NCBI GenBank assembly: GCA_027459785.1
Contig: DAIDGU010000023.1
Coordinates: 25,987 to 89,986 of the forward strand
Source of the DNA: Ktedonobacteria bacterium
Lineage (GTDB): Bacteria; Chloroflexota; Ktedonobacteria; Ktedonobacterales; JACDGC01
DNA length: 64,000 nt
Reading direction: 5' to 3'
The position numbers and the translations under genes were made by a program. A model generated the notes under the pieces. That model was not told where the DNA came from and did no database searches. It saw only the letters and a program-made list of their open reading frames with translations. Positions 19,012 through 27,530 of the stretch are shown here, one piece after another (positions within the stretch are counted from its first letter, which is position 1; every line of letters begins with the position of its first letter).

Positions 19012-20388
19012 TTATGCCCCCGCGCTGCCCAGCACGGCCAGCACCTCGTTTGCCGCGCGTGCGCCGGATTGCAGTGCGCCATCCATGTAGCCGTTCCAGA
19101 CCGTCGCCGTCTCGGTGCCGGCCCAGAAGAGGCACCCGATGGGGGCGCGTAGCGCCGCGCCGAAGGCCGTCCACACGCCCGGCGGCATGTAGCCGCCATA
19201 GCAGCCGCGCGTATATTCTTCGCCGGCCCAGAATTGCTCGATGTACTCCGTCGGCTGGGCGGCCTGGTCGCCGAAATACTCCGCCAGTTCGCGTAGCACG
19301 GCGGCGCGGCGCTCGGCGGGATCGCGCACGGACCATGCCCGCGCCTCGTCGCCCTCGACGAAGCCCATCAGCACGCCGGAAGTCCCCGCCTCCGGTGAAT
19401 TATCGAAGACGGTTGAGATGACGCCGGTATAGTTCGTCACCTGACCGGAATAGCCCGCGTCGCGCCAGAACGGCGTCGGATACAGGCAGTGGATCTTGTA
19501 GACCGTTCCCATCGGCATGCGCTGCGTCAACTGGTCGCGCAGCGCCGGCAGCACGGGCGCGTAGCGCAAGCGCCCGGCCAGCACGGGGGGCAGCGCAATG
19601 ATCGTCGCCTGGGCCACGACGGTCACAGCATCGGCGAATACCCGCACGCCCGCATCGTCGTGCTGGATCGCACGCACGGGCGCGTTCAAGATGACCCGTT
19701 CGCCCAGCGCCGCCGCCATGCGATTAGCGATCGCCTGCGCTCCCGCATGAAAGCGACGTTCCTGCGCGCCGCGCTGCACGCTGACTAACTCGTTCAGGCT
19801 GCCGCCGGAATGGGCGTAGAAGAGGAAGTGTAGCAGCGACAGATCGCGCGGTTCGGCGCAGAAGACGGCGCGCACGGCGATGGTGAGCAGTTCGCGCGCT
19901 CCCCGGCTCGTGACGTTCGCGCTGATCCAGGTCGCCAGCGTTTGGCTATCCCATTCCGCCACCTGGGGGGCCGTCCAGGGTGCATCCAACGGCACATCAT
20001 GGGCCATCATGTTGAGGGTGAGCATCGTCTGCACCACCGCCATCGTCACGGCGGGATCGATCAGTGGAATCGCGCCCGAATAGGTGTGCCGCGCGCCGTC
20101 GATGTACTGGATATTCTGGCCGGTGTCATAGGTCGGGAAGGTCGTCACGCCCAGTTCGTCGGCCAGCGCGCCCAGCCGCCGCTGTGAGGGACCGATCCAC
20201 TGCCCGCCCAGGTCGATCACGGTGCCGTCGTGCGCCTGGATGCTATACGTGCGCCCGCCCACGCGGTCCCGCGCTTCCAGCACGATCACGTCCACACCTA
20301 CGGCGCGCAGGTGCCGCGCGGCCATCAGCCCGGCCAGTCCCGCGCCCACCACCACGACCTGCGCCTGTCGCTCTGCTGCCTGCACCAT
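19012..20388 (-). CDS. Flavin-containing amine oxidase (MAO family)
   Basis: A 458-residue FAD enzyme expected to oxidise an amine to the aldehyde with release of ammonia and H2O2. It begins with the FAD motif QVVVVGAGLAGLMAARHL and the flavin-binding LEARDRVGGRTYS. The substrate-domain element DLGGQWIGPSQ and the C-terminal GCLFWAGTETATVWNGYMDGALQS, which binds the flavin, are both typical of monoamine oxidase and putrescine oxidase types. The ATG at 20388 has a GGGAGG site; the extension to 20469 has none. It appears monocistronic. The substrate is not predictable. Confidence 0.92.
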   Translation of the reverse strand: MVQAAERQAQVVVVGAGLAGLMAARHLRAVGVDVIVLEARDRVGGRTYSIQAHDGTVIDLGGQWIGPSQRRLGALADELGVTTFPTYDTGQNIQYIDGARHTYSGAIPLIDPAVTMAVVQTMLTLNMMAHDVPLDAPWTAPQVAEWDSQTLATWISANVTSRGARELLTIAVRAVFCAEPRDLSLLHFLFYAHSGGSLNELVSVQRGAQERRFHAGAQAIANRMAAALGERVILNAPVRAIQHDDAGVRVFADAVTVVAQATIIALPPVLAGRLRYAPVLPALRDQLTQRMPMGTVYKIHCLYPTPFWRDAGYSGQVTNYTGVISTVFDNSPEAGTSGVLMGFVEGDEARAWSVRDPAERRAAVLRELAEYFGDQAAQPTEYIEQFWAGEEYTRGCYGGYMPPGVWTAFGAALRAPIGCLFWAGTETATVWNGYMDGALQSGARAANEVLAVLGSAGA

Positions 20389-20474
20389 CGCCGCCCCTCC
20401 CGCTTGTGCTTGAGATGCACACAGCATACCACGCACATTGCGCATCAATGCCAACGTGGCAGGCGACACGTTGC

Positions 20475-20885
20475 TCAGACCTCTTTTGTAACACGCAACC
20501 GCTCAGCGAGGAGTTGGGCGAGTTTGGCTGGGATATCCGCCTCGTCCACAGGGGAATACACACTCACTTTGAGATCTGGTGCGTCAAACACCTGAAACGT
20601 GAGATGGTCAAACACGAGATAGCCGGCTAGTGGATGATTGATCGTCTTATGGCCTTCTGGCACACCGAGTACCTCATGATCGGGCCACCAAGCCCGAAAT
20701 TCCGGGCTACATTGCAGCAGATCATTGATCAACTCGGTCAGCTGGGGATCACCCAAATAGCGGCCACAACTGGCACGGAATCGGGCCAAAACCCGTCGCG
20801 CCTGGCCTTCCCAATCGACCAGCAATTGCCGATGGGCTGGTGAAGTGAAGATTCGCCAGACGGCATTGCGTTCATGGGCGGTCAT
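20475..20885 (-). pseudogene. Truncated MmyB-type transcriptional regulator (ligand domain only)
   Basis: About 136 codons from ATG 20885, matching the C-terminal half of XRE/MmyB regulators. Similarity to the intact regulator at 48506-49390 is visible at AVWRIFTSP, ARRVLARFRASCGRYLGDP, EFRAWWPDHEVLG, HKTINHPLAG and the C-terminal beta segment. The helix-turn-helix and first half of the ligand domain are missing, and no ribosome site precedes the ATG. The open frame continues upstream to 20990 without family similarity and runs into the nuoB promoter. Probably a dead remnant. Confidence 0.75.
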
Positions 20886-20957
20886 CAGGGTATTATTCCC
20901 ACCGCTGGGACCAGCGTCACCAACCAGGACTAGCCCCCTGCAATCCCGCTTGGCGCG

Positions 20958-20966
20958 TGGTATAAT
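20958..20966 (+). promoter_or_regulatory. Extended -10 promoter of the NuoB-led redox cluster
   Basis: TGGTATAAT (TATAAT at 20961-20966) lies 45 bases before the nuoB-like start. No clear -35 box is seen. Confidence 0.6.
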
Positions 20967-21011
20967 CAGGATGAAGTACCAATGGAACATTTACCCAAGG
21001 AGCAATCCCTT

Positions 21012-21572
21012 ATGGCCGCGCAACCACAACCGGGCAAGAAAAGCGGGTTTATCCGCCCGCAGACGCCCGCAGAGTATATCGCCGGGCAGCAAGAGGCGCA
21101 GGTTGTCATGACGAACCTGGCCGACATGTTGACCTGGGCGCAGAACTGGGCGAGGAGCCGGTCGATCTGGCCGCTGGGCTATGGCCTGGCGTGCTGTGCC
21201 ATCGAGATGATGGCGACGGCACAGTCACATTACGATCTCTCGCGCTGGGGATCAGAGGTCTTCCGCTCCAGCCCGCGCCAGTCGGACCTGATGATCGTCG
21301 CTGGCACGGTCTGCGTCAAGATGGCACCGCGCCTGATTCGCCTGTATGAGCAGATGCCTGATCCCAAGTGGGTGCTGTCGATGGGCCAGTGCGCCAATTC
21401 AGGCGGCGAGTTTTACGACAGCTACTATACGGTGCAGGGCGTCGATACCCTGGTGCCGGTCGATGTCTACGTCCCTGGTTGCCCGCCGCGCCCCGAACAA
21501 CTGATCGAGGGCATTTTGAAACTGCGCGAGAAGATCGAGAAGCAGGGCTTGAAGATCAAAGGGGAGGCCTAA
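21012..21572 (+). CDS. nuoB: NuoB-like [4Fe-4S] (N2-type) oxidoreductase subunit
   Basis: A 186-residue homologue of the complex I 20-kDa subunit, which carries cluster N2 next to the quinone site. All four ligand positions are present: the tandem Cys in [11 protein letters not shown], the Cys in [10 protein letters not shown] and the Cys in [12 protein letters not shown]. The ATG at 21012 has AAGGAG 9 bases upstream; an earlier ATG (20982) has no site. It lies 4 bases before a NuoI-like gene. No NuoC or NuoD partner is in the window, so the large subunit that normally faces N2 is either elsewhere or absent. Confidence 0.9.
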   Translation: MAAQPQPGKKSGFIRPQTPAEYIAGQQEAQVVMTNLADMLTWAQNWARSRSIWPLGYGLACCAIEMMATAQSHYDLSRWGSEVFRSSPRQSDLMIVAGTVCVKMAPRLIRLYEQMPDPKWVLSMGQCANSGGEFYDSYYTVQGVDTLVPVDVYVPGCPPRPEQLIEGILKLREKIEKQGLKIKGEA

Positions 21573-21576
21573 CGCG

Positions 21577-22263
21577 ATGCGCGGCGTCTTACAAGGCATG
21601 GGCCTGACCCTGAGCCATCTCGGTCGCCCCAAAGTCACGCGGATGTATCCCTATGAGAAGCCGAAGTTGCCGGCACGCAGCCGAGGCTTGATCGAACTCA
21701 TCGAAGAAGACGGCCAGGCGACGCCCTTCAATCTGAAGTGCGAAGCCTGTTTGCTGTGCGAGAAAGCCTGTCCGCCACGCGCGATCACCATTGAGTATCG
21801 TCCGACACACCGCTTCCGCAAGCGCCCGTACTTTTCGGAGCGCGCGAAGGCCGGCTTTTACACGCCGCGCATTTCAGAATACGCGGTGAACTATCCCAAC
21901 CGCCCCCAGGCCGCTGTCGTGCAGACGCCGACCAGCGTGGAGTTGGAGCAGCCGGTCGATCTCAGCCAGGTGGACGCGATCCTCGCCCAAGCGTCGTTAG
22001 ACGGCTCGGCGCTGACAGACATGCTGGATCAGGTGATGATCGCGTATCATGGCATGCCGCTGGCGGTAGCGCGCCATATCGTTGACACGCGCGGCATCGA
22101 CTTGAGCGATCTGTTCGGCATCATCACGATGTCGCCCCACTTCAAGCCAGCCAAACCCAAGATCCCGCACGTGTTGCGCGACGATCAGCCGCCACGCGGC
22201 CCCTCGGCAGCGACGCGTGGCAAGTATGCCGATATCAACCATCGGAGGGGACCGAATGCCTGA
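21577..22263 (+). CDS. NuoI-like ferredoxin domain fused to a NuoE N-terminal-like domain
   Basis: A 228-residue protein. The first ~75 residues match NuoI (GVLQGMGLTLSHL...MYPYEKPKLPARSRG), then CEACLLCEKACP (Cys 55, 58, 61, 65), which supports one [4Fe-4S] cluster. The second CxxCxxCxxxCP of normal NuoI is absent. Residues ~145-190 (LDQVMIAYHGMPLAVARHIV...DLSDLFGIITMSPHF) resemble the helical N-terminus of NuoE, but the thioredoxin-fold [2Fe-2S] domain does not follow. It overlaps the next gene by 8 bases and has a GGGGAGG site. Confidence 0.75.
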   Translation: MRGVLQGMGLTLSHLGRPKVTRMYPYEKPKLPARSRGLIELIEEDGQATPFNLKCEACLLCEKACPPRAITIEYRPTHRFRKRPYFSERAKAGFYTPRISEYAVNYPNRPQAAVVQTPTSVELEQPVDLSQVDAILAQASLDGSALTDMLDQVMIAYHGMPLAVARHIVDTRGIDLSDLFGIITMSPHFKPAKPKIPHVLRDDQPPRGPSAATRGKYADINHRRGPNA

Positions 22264-23545
22264 CGGAACTTCCCGCGCGCTCATCCCCACGGCCACGACG
22301 CTGGCCGATTACCAAAAGCAGCGCGGCTTCCAGGCGTATCAGCGCGCCAGCGGCCAGGGCGCGCAGGGCGCGGCGAGCATCTTGGAGGCCGTGCGCCAGG
22401 CGAAGCTGCGCGGGCGCGGCGGCGCGGGCATGCCGACGGCCACGAAGTGGCAGGTGGTACGCGATGCCGTCGCCACACGTGGCGGCCCACCTTATCTCGT
22501 CTGCAACGCCTATGATGCCGATCTCAAGTCGCTCGTCGCCGCGACGCTGCTCGCCAACCAGCCCTTCCTGGTGCTGGAAGGCATCATGCTGGCGGCGCAA
22601 GCCATCGGGGCGCGCGAAGCTTATCTTTATATGCACTCGACCAACCGCACGGGCTATGCTGCCGTCACCGCCGCCCTCAACGAGGCGCGCAACGGGCGTC
22701 TGCTGGGCGACCTCACCATCACTGTCGTCGGGGTGGACCTCGGCTTCATGGGCGGGGAGGAAACGACGATGCTGGAAGCGATCAAAGGCCGCCGCCCGAT
22801 GGCCCAGCAACGCCCGCCCTACCCGGCGCAGGTGGGGCTGGGCGAGTTACCCACCGCCATCGCCAACCTGGAAACCCTGGTGCAGGTCGTCAACATCGTG
22901 CGCGATCCTGCCGCTTTCGCCAAAAACGGCACGCCGGCCAGCCCTGGCACGAAATACGTCTCGGTCTATGATGTCGCCGGCAACGGAACCCTGCTGGAAG
23001 TTCCCTTCGGCACGACGGTTGCGGCGATCTTGAAGAACGCGGGCATCACAGTCGGGACGGATACCACACGCGGCGTCGTCGTCGGCGGGCCGGAAGGCGG
23101 CGTGCTGCCGCTCACGCAACTCACGACAGCGTTCGACTATGAGCCACTGGCGCAATCCGGCACCATCGTTGGCTCCGGCACCATCGAAGTGCTGGGACCG
23201 CAGACGTGCATGGTCGATTGGGCGCGGGAGCGCACCAAGTACCTCACGGAACAGTCCTGCGGCAAGTGCATCCCCTGCCGCACCGGCACCAAGCGCATCG
23301 CCGGCACGCTGGCCGGCATCATGAGCGATGTCGGCGTCAGCAGCGATCTGGATTTGCTCAACGAGTTCGCGGACTACGTGCCGGATGGCTCGCTCTGTGG
23401 CTTCGGCTGGCACGCGACGCATCCGCTGCGTACTGCGCTACGCTACTATCCCGACGATTTCAAACTGCATCTACAAGGGAAATGTCCCACTGGCGCATGC
23501 GTGCCGGTGCGATCACATCGCTTCGTCACGAAGGGTGTACTCTAG
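22256..23545 (+). CDS. Divergent NuoF-like flavoprotein subunit
   Basis: A 429-residue homologue of the NADH-binding 51-kDa subunit. It keeps the glycine-rich LRGRGGAGMPTATKW (51-65), a GEETTMLEAIKGRRP segment, the SLBB-like ferredoxin-binding section, and the N3 cluster ligands SCGKCIPCRTGTKR with a later Cys in DGSLCGFG. Where normal NuoF has CNADESEPG, an FMN/NADH contact loop, this protein has CNAYDADLK; the usual ICGEET is MGGEET. Nucleotide use may therefore be altered. The ATG at 22256 has a GGAGG site and overlaps the previous gene. Confidence 0.85.
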   Translation: MPDGTSRALIPTATTLADYQKQRGFQAYQRASGQGAQGAASILEAVRQAKLRGRGGAGMPTATKWQVVRDAVATRGGPPYLVCNAYDADLKSLVAATLLANQPFLVLEGIMLAAQAIGAREAYLYMHSTNRTGYAAVTAALNEARNGRLLGDLTITVVGVDLGFMGGEETTMLEAIKGRRPMAQQRPPYPAQVGLGELPTAIANLETLVQVVNIVRDPAAFAKNGTPASPGTKYVSVYDVAGNGTLLEVPFGTTVAAILKNAGITVGTDTTRGVVVGGPEGGVLPLTQLTTAFDYEPLAQSGTIVGSGTIEVLGPQTCMVDWARERTKYLTEQSCGKCIPCRTGTKRIAGTLAGIMSDVGVSSDLDLLNEFADYVPDGSLCGFGWHATHPLRTALRYYPDDFKLHLQGKCPTGACVPVRSHRFVTKGVL

Positions 23546-23556
23546 AGGGGATTCGC

Positions 23557-25980
23557 ATGGCAACCATTGTACGTGAGCGACCGGGGACCGGTTCGGGCGA
23601 CAGCTTCGAGCGCGACGACCACGGCCAGCCAAGTTTCACCTTCACCATCGACGGCCAGACCGTCGAAGCCCACGAGGGGCAAACCATCCTCAGCGCCGCC
23701 ATCGCGCACGGCATTCTGGATATCCCGAACCTGTGCAATGATGAGAAGCTGGACCCCACCTCGGCCTGTCGCATGTGCCTGGTGGAGATCGCTGGCGAGG
23801 GACGCCCGTTGCCTTCGTGCAACACGCCCGCCGCGCCCGGCTTGCAGGTGACGACCAAAACCAAAAAACTCACCCACATTCGGCGCACGAATCTGGAGAT
23901 GATCCTGTCGGATCACAATGCCTATTGCCAGCCGCCCTGCCAGATCGGCTGCCCGACGCACATCGACATCCCCGGCTACCTGGAACTGATCGCCGCCGGC
24001 CAGAACCGTGAAGCGGCCCGCCTGGTGAAAGAAGTGTTGCCGTTCCCGTATATGCTGGGCCTGGTCTGTCCCGCGCCGTGCCAGGAAAAGTGTCGCCGGG
24101 CGCTGGTGGACGAAGAGATCGCTATCTGCCGCATGCACGGTTTCGCCGCCGAGCAGTGCATCGATGATCCGCCGACGCCGTGGCCGCAAGAAGCGCCGAC
24201 CGGCAAAAAAGTGGCCGTCATCGGTGCCGGTCCCGCCGGTCTGACCGCCGCGTATTACCTGGCACTCAAAGGCCACAGCGTCAAGGTCATCGACATGATG
24301 CCCCAACCCGGCGGTATGACGCGCTATGGCATTCCCGAATATCGTTTCCAGAAAGACATGCTCGACAAAGAGTTGGATGGCGTGTGGAACCTGGGCGTCG
24401 AATATCAGGGCTATGCCAAGCTGGGCAAAGACTACACGCTGGATGATCTGTTCGCTGCCGGCTATGATGCCGTTTTCCTGGGCATCGGCGCGTGGACCTC
24501 GAACCCGATCACCTTCGTCGATAACACCGAAGCCTCGCCGGAAGACACCCCCGGCCTGATCAATGCCATCTCGTACCTGATGGATAAGACGCAGGGCATG
24601 CCGGTGCCGGTCGATCCCGGTACCGAAGTGGTGGTGCTGGGCGGCGGCTTCACCACCTTCGACTGCACCCGCACCTCCGTGCGCCTGGGCGCGAAAGTCT
24701 ACACGGCCTATCGCCGTGGCCGCGCGGAGATGACGGCCACGCCCGAAGAGGTCGAGGACGGCGAAGCAGAGGGCGCGACGCTGAAGCTCTTCTCCGCGCC
24801 GACCAAGCTGATCAGCGAGGGCGACAAGCTCACCGGCATCGAGTTGGTTAAGATGAAGCTGGGCGAACCGGATAGTTCCGGTCGCCGACGCCCCATCGTC
24901 GATCCCGGCACAGAATACACGATCCCTTGCAACACGGTCATCCCCGCCTTTGGCCAGAAGCCGGATGTGTCGTACTTCCCGACGCACGTGCAGGGCGTGA
25001 AGACGAGCAAGTGGAGTACCGTCGTAACCGATCCGTGGAACTTCATGACGGATCGCCCCGGTGTCTTTTCCGGCGGCGACTGCCAGATGGGCGCGAAGAC
25101 GGTCATCGAATGCGTGGCCCAGGGCAAGCTGGCCGCTCGCGCCATCGACGGCTACCTGAAGGGCGAGGACATGGCTGCCATCAGCCAGCGCCTGGAAGCC
25201 GAGGAGCGCAAGCCGGATCTGATCTCGATTGTCCCCTACAAGCCGGTCGAGCCAAAGGTGAAGATGCCGATGCTGCCCTACGAGGATCGCAAGCGCAACT
25301 TCAAACTGATCGAGATGGGCTATACCCCGGAACAGGCGCAGCGCGAATCCGCGCGCTGCCTGCAATGTGCCTGCCCCGCCGCCGGCCAGTGCGACTTGCA
25401 GATGTACAGCATCGAATATGGCCTGACGGACAATCGCTTCCACGATGGCGAGCCGAACGACTTCCACGACTATGAGGTGGATATCTCGCACTCGTTCATC
25501 CTGCGCGACCCGAATAAGTGCATCAACTGCACGCAGTGCGTGCGCGTCTGCCACGATGTGATCGGCCCGAACTGTTACGGCATGTTCGGCAAGGGCTTCG
25601 ACACCATCGTCTCCACGCCTTTCAACGTCAGCCTGCACGAGACGGACTGTGTCTCCTGCGGCGCGTGCGTGCAGGTCTGCCCGACCGGTTCGCTGATGAT
25701 GGCCGAGCGTGAGTTGGTGAAGTACGACTTCGCGCTGGATCGATGCATCTTCTGCGGCGACTGCGTGGAAGTCTGCCCTCACGGCGCGCTGGGCGAGACG
25801 CCGAACTTCGAGCTGTCGTTCTATAACCGCGTCGGCAACGGCGTGACGCTGCACATGGACGACCTGGCCCGCGCGCCGGACTATCTGGTCGATCAGCGCG
25901 TGCCGCGCCGCAAGGGCGACGTTCCCGGCGGCACCAACCCGCTCATCCGCCCGCTCCCCGCGCGGCGGATACGGGAGTGA
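23557..25980 (+). CDS. Multidomain oxidoreductase: NuoG-type [2Fe-2S] - GltD flavin/NAD(P)H - ferredoxin
   Basis: An 807-residue soluble electron-transfer protein. Residues ~25-110 form a NuoG/HydA-type [2Fe-2S] domain (Cys 60, 71, 74, 88). Next is a GltD-type cysteine region (Cys 124, 128, 132 and 171, 175, 179, 191) for [4Fe-4S] clusters. The FAD domain starts at VAVIGAGPAG (219-228). A second nucleotide motif is VVVLGGGFTTFD, followed by YRRGRAEM, whose paired arginines are typical of NADPH binding. The C-terminus has three CxxCxxCxxxC motifs. The layout resembles NfnB/SfrB/StnC-type subunits. The ATG at 23557 has an AGAGGGG site. Confidence 0.85.
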   Translation: MATIVRERPGTGSGDSFERDDHGQPSFTFTIDGQTVEAHEGQTILSAAIAHGILDIPNLCNDEKLDPTSACRMCLVEIAGEGRPLPSCNTPAAPGLQVTTKTKKLTHIRRTNLEMILSDHNAYCQPPCQIGCPTHIDIPGYLELIAAGQNREAARLVKEVLPFPYMLGLVCPAPCQEKCRRALVDEEIAICRMHGFAAEQCIDDPPTPWPQEAPTGKKVAVIGAGPAGLTAAYYLALKGHSVKVIDMMPQPGGMTRYGIPEYRFQKDMLDKELDGVWNLGVEYQGYAKLGKDYTLDDLFAAGYDAVFLGIGAWTSNPITFVDNTEASPEDTPGLINAISYLMDKTQGMPVPVDPGTEVVVLGGGFTTFDCTRTSVRLGAKVYTAYRRGRAEMTATPEEVEDGEAEGATLKLFSAPTKLISEGDKLTGIELVKMKLGEPDSSGRRRPIVDPGTEYTIPCNTVIPAFGQKPDVSYFPTHVQGVKTSKWSTVVTDPWNFMTDRPGVFSGGDCQMGAKTVIECVAQGKLAARAIDGYLKGEDMAAISQRLEAEERKPDLISIVPYKPVEPKVKMPMLPYEDRKRNFKLIEMGYTPEQAQRESARCLQCACPAAGQCDLQMYSIEYGLTDNRFHDGEPNDFHDYEVDISHSFILRDPNKCINCTQCVRVCHDVIGPNCYGMFGKGFDTIVSTPFNVSLHETDCVSCGACVQVCPTGSLMMAERELVKYDFALDRCIFCGDCVEVCPHGALGETPNFELSFYNRVGNGVTLHMDDLARAPDYLVDQRVPRRKGDVPGGTNPLIRPLPARRIRE

Positions 25981-26054
25981 GGCGAGCGGCAAGGTGACGG
26001 AATGGGTGGGTGCATGACGCCCGCCCATCTCTTGCTCATAGAGAGGAGTTGCTG

Positions 26055-26261
26055 ATGAAGCGGCAATTCACGGAGAGCATCTGGCAAGAAGGCGCGTGGT
26101 ACATCGCCCAATGCCTGGAAGTTGATGTCGCCAGCCAGGGTACGAGCGAAGACGAGGCGCTGGCAAATCTGTGCGAGGCACTTGAACTCTACTTCACACC
26201 GCCGTTGCCTACAGCCGTGCCCCACATCCGCGCGCTAGAGGTGGATACGGGTGCCGCTTAA
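26055..26261 (+). CDS. hicB: HicB-family antitoxin
   Basis: A 68-residue protein with the HicB partial RNase H-like fold. It reads FTESIWQEGAWYIAQCLEVD followed by VASQGTSEDEALANLCEALELYF, which is the classic pattern. HicB neutralises HicA and usually represses its own operon; no DNA-binding tail is seen here. The ATG at 26055 has a GAGGAG site, and the upstream in-frame extension to 26010 is not needed. It overlaps a truncated hicA by 11 bases. It is 74 bases after the redox cluster and may be read from that transcript. Confidence 0.85.
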   Translation: MKRQFTESIWQEGAWYIAQCLEVDVASQGTSEDEALANLCEALELYFTPPLPTAVPHIRALEVDTGAA

Positions 26262-26358
26262 ACCTCTTCCATACTATGAAGTCAAGCGCAAGCTTGAAGC
26301 GGCGGGATTCAGCGAGACAAGCCAACGGGGAAGCCATGTTACATTCAAGCTGGCTTGA
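26251..26358 (+). pseudogene. hicA: Truncated HicA toxin (35 codons)
   Basis: From GTG 26251 the frame reads PLKPLPYYEVKRKLEAAGF, then SETSQRGSHVTFKLA and stop. This is the N-terminal half of HicA including the GSH motif with the catalytic histidine. Normal HicA continues for another 30-40 residues with the last strand and helix. The following bases do not encode them in any frame, so the toxin is probably inactive, leaving an orphan antitoxin. Confidence 0.75.
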
Positions 26359-26426
26359 GCGTGGGAGAATGGGAAAGTCTGTAACAAGTAGATGAGGGTT
26401 TCATTTGTTGAAAAAGGAGGATAACA

Positions 26427-27530
26427 TTGCGAAAATCGATCACTCTTGCTCGTTCTCAATCTCAACACATCGATCCCTTTCTTCGTGAAAGCGCCCCATA
26501 CCTGCTGATAACAGGTGATGCACTGACACAGTTACGCACTCTGCCACCGGCTTCCGTTCATTGTTGCGTCACCAGCCCGCCCTATTGGGCGCAGCGCGCA
26601 TATGATGGAGGGAACGGCCTGGGCAGTGAGCCGCGCTGGCAAGACTATGTCGCGCATCTCGTGGATATATTCCGCGAGGTGCGGCGCGTGCTACGGTCCG
26701 ACGGCTCGCTCTGGCTGAATTTAGGCGATACATATGTCAAAAAGAATCTCAGCGGTATTCCCTGGCATGTCGCGTTCGCCTTGCAGGATGACGACTGGCT
26801 ATTGCGTAATGATATTGTGTGGGATAAGATCAAGGGCAATCCCTGCAATGCCAGAGACAAGTTGCGCAACGTTCATGAATATCTGTTTCACTTCGTCGCC
26901 AACGAACAGTATTACTACGATGTCGATGCCATCCGTAATCCACCTCAAGCGGCGACATATCGCAATGGCAAGCTCGTGACGCCCACCGGCGTCAGCGGCG
27001 TGAAATATGAGCGCCAGATCAAGACGAGCAAGGCGCTTTCAGCGCAAGAGAAATCGGCAGCATTACAGGCGTTGCAGCAGACATTGGCGCGCGTTGCCGC
27101 TGGTGAATTGCCTGATTTCCGCATGATCATCCGTGGCAGCCAGCGCGCCACACATTCAGATTCGCCAGAGTTTTCAGGTCGGGCGGCGGAACTCGCAGCC
27201 AAAGGCTTTTGCATCCTCCCCTATCACAAAAATGGAACGAAGCCCGGTGACGTATGGCATATCATCCCCGAAGATCAGTGGCGTAAAGATCACCATTACG
27301 CCGTTTTCCCACTGGAACTTTGCGACTTACCCATCCGCGCGACCTGCCCCCCAGATGGTATCGTGCTTGATCCTTTCGCTGGCACCGGCACAACCTTACT
27401 GGGCGCCCTGCAACAAGGCAAGCGTGGCATTGGTATCGACACCAGCGCGACCTATCTCGACTTAGCAAAGCAAAGGATCGATGCGTATCTGGCGACGCAA
27501 CAGGTTGTGCAGGGAGGCTTGTGGGAATGA
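26427..27530 (+). CDS. Type II DNA methyltransferase (beta-class, probably N4-cytosine)
   Basis: A 367-residue S-adenosylmethionine DNA methylase, the protective partner of the adjoining nuclease. The catalytic motif IV is TSPPYW (49-54) and precedes the SAM motif I DPFAGTGTT (315-323), which is the beta-class order. SPPY rather than DPPY favours N4-cytosine as the target. The target-recognition region probably lies between (VTPTGVSGVKYERQI onward). Translation starts at TTG 26427, supported by AAAGGAGG 7 bases upstream and by the lack of a better start. It overlaps the nuclease gene by four bases (ATGA). Confidence 0.92.
   Translation: MRKSITLARSQSQHIDPFLRESAPYLLITGDALTQLRTLPPASVHCCVTSPPYWAQRAYDGGNGLGSEPRWQDYVAHLVDIFREVRRVLRSDGSLWLNLGDTYVKKNLSGIPWHVAFALQDDDWLLRNDIVWDKIKGNPCNARDKLRNVHEYLFHFVANEQYYYDVDAIRNPPQAATYRNGKLVTPTGVSGVKYERQIKTSKALSAQEKSAALQALQQTLARVAAGELPDFRMIIRGSQRATHSDSPEFSGRAAELAAKGFCILPYHKNGTKPGDVWHIIPEDQWRKDHHYAVFPLELCDLPIRATCPPDGIVLDPFAGTGTTLLGALQQGKRGIGIDTSATYLDLAKQRIDAYLATQQVVQGGLWE

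Noticed and set aside
23542..26028. An 828-codon minus-strand open frame opposite the GltD-type gene
   Set aside because: Shadow frame with repetitive Ala/Val/His composition. The plus-strand product has all cofactor motifs.
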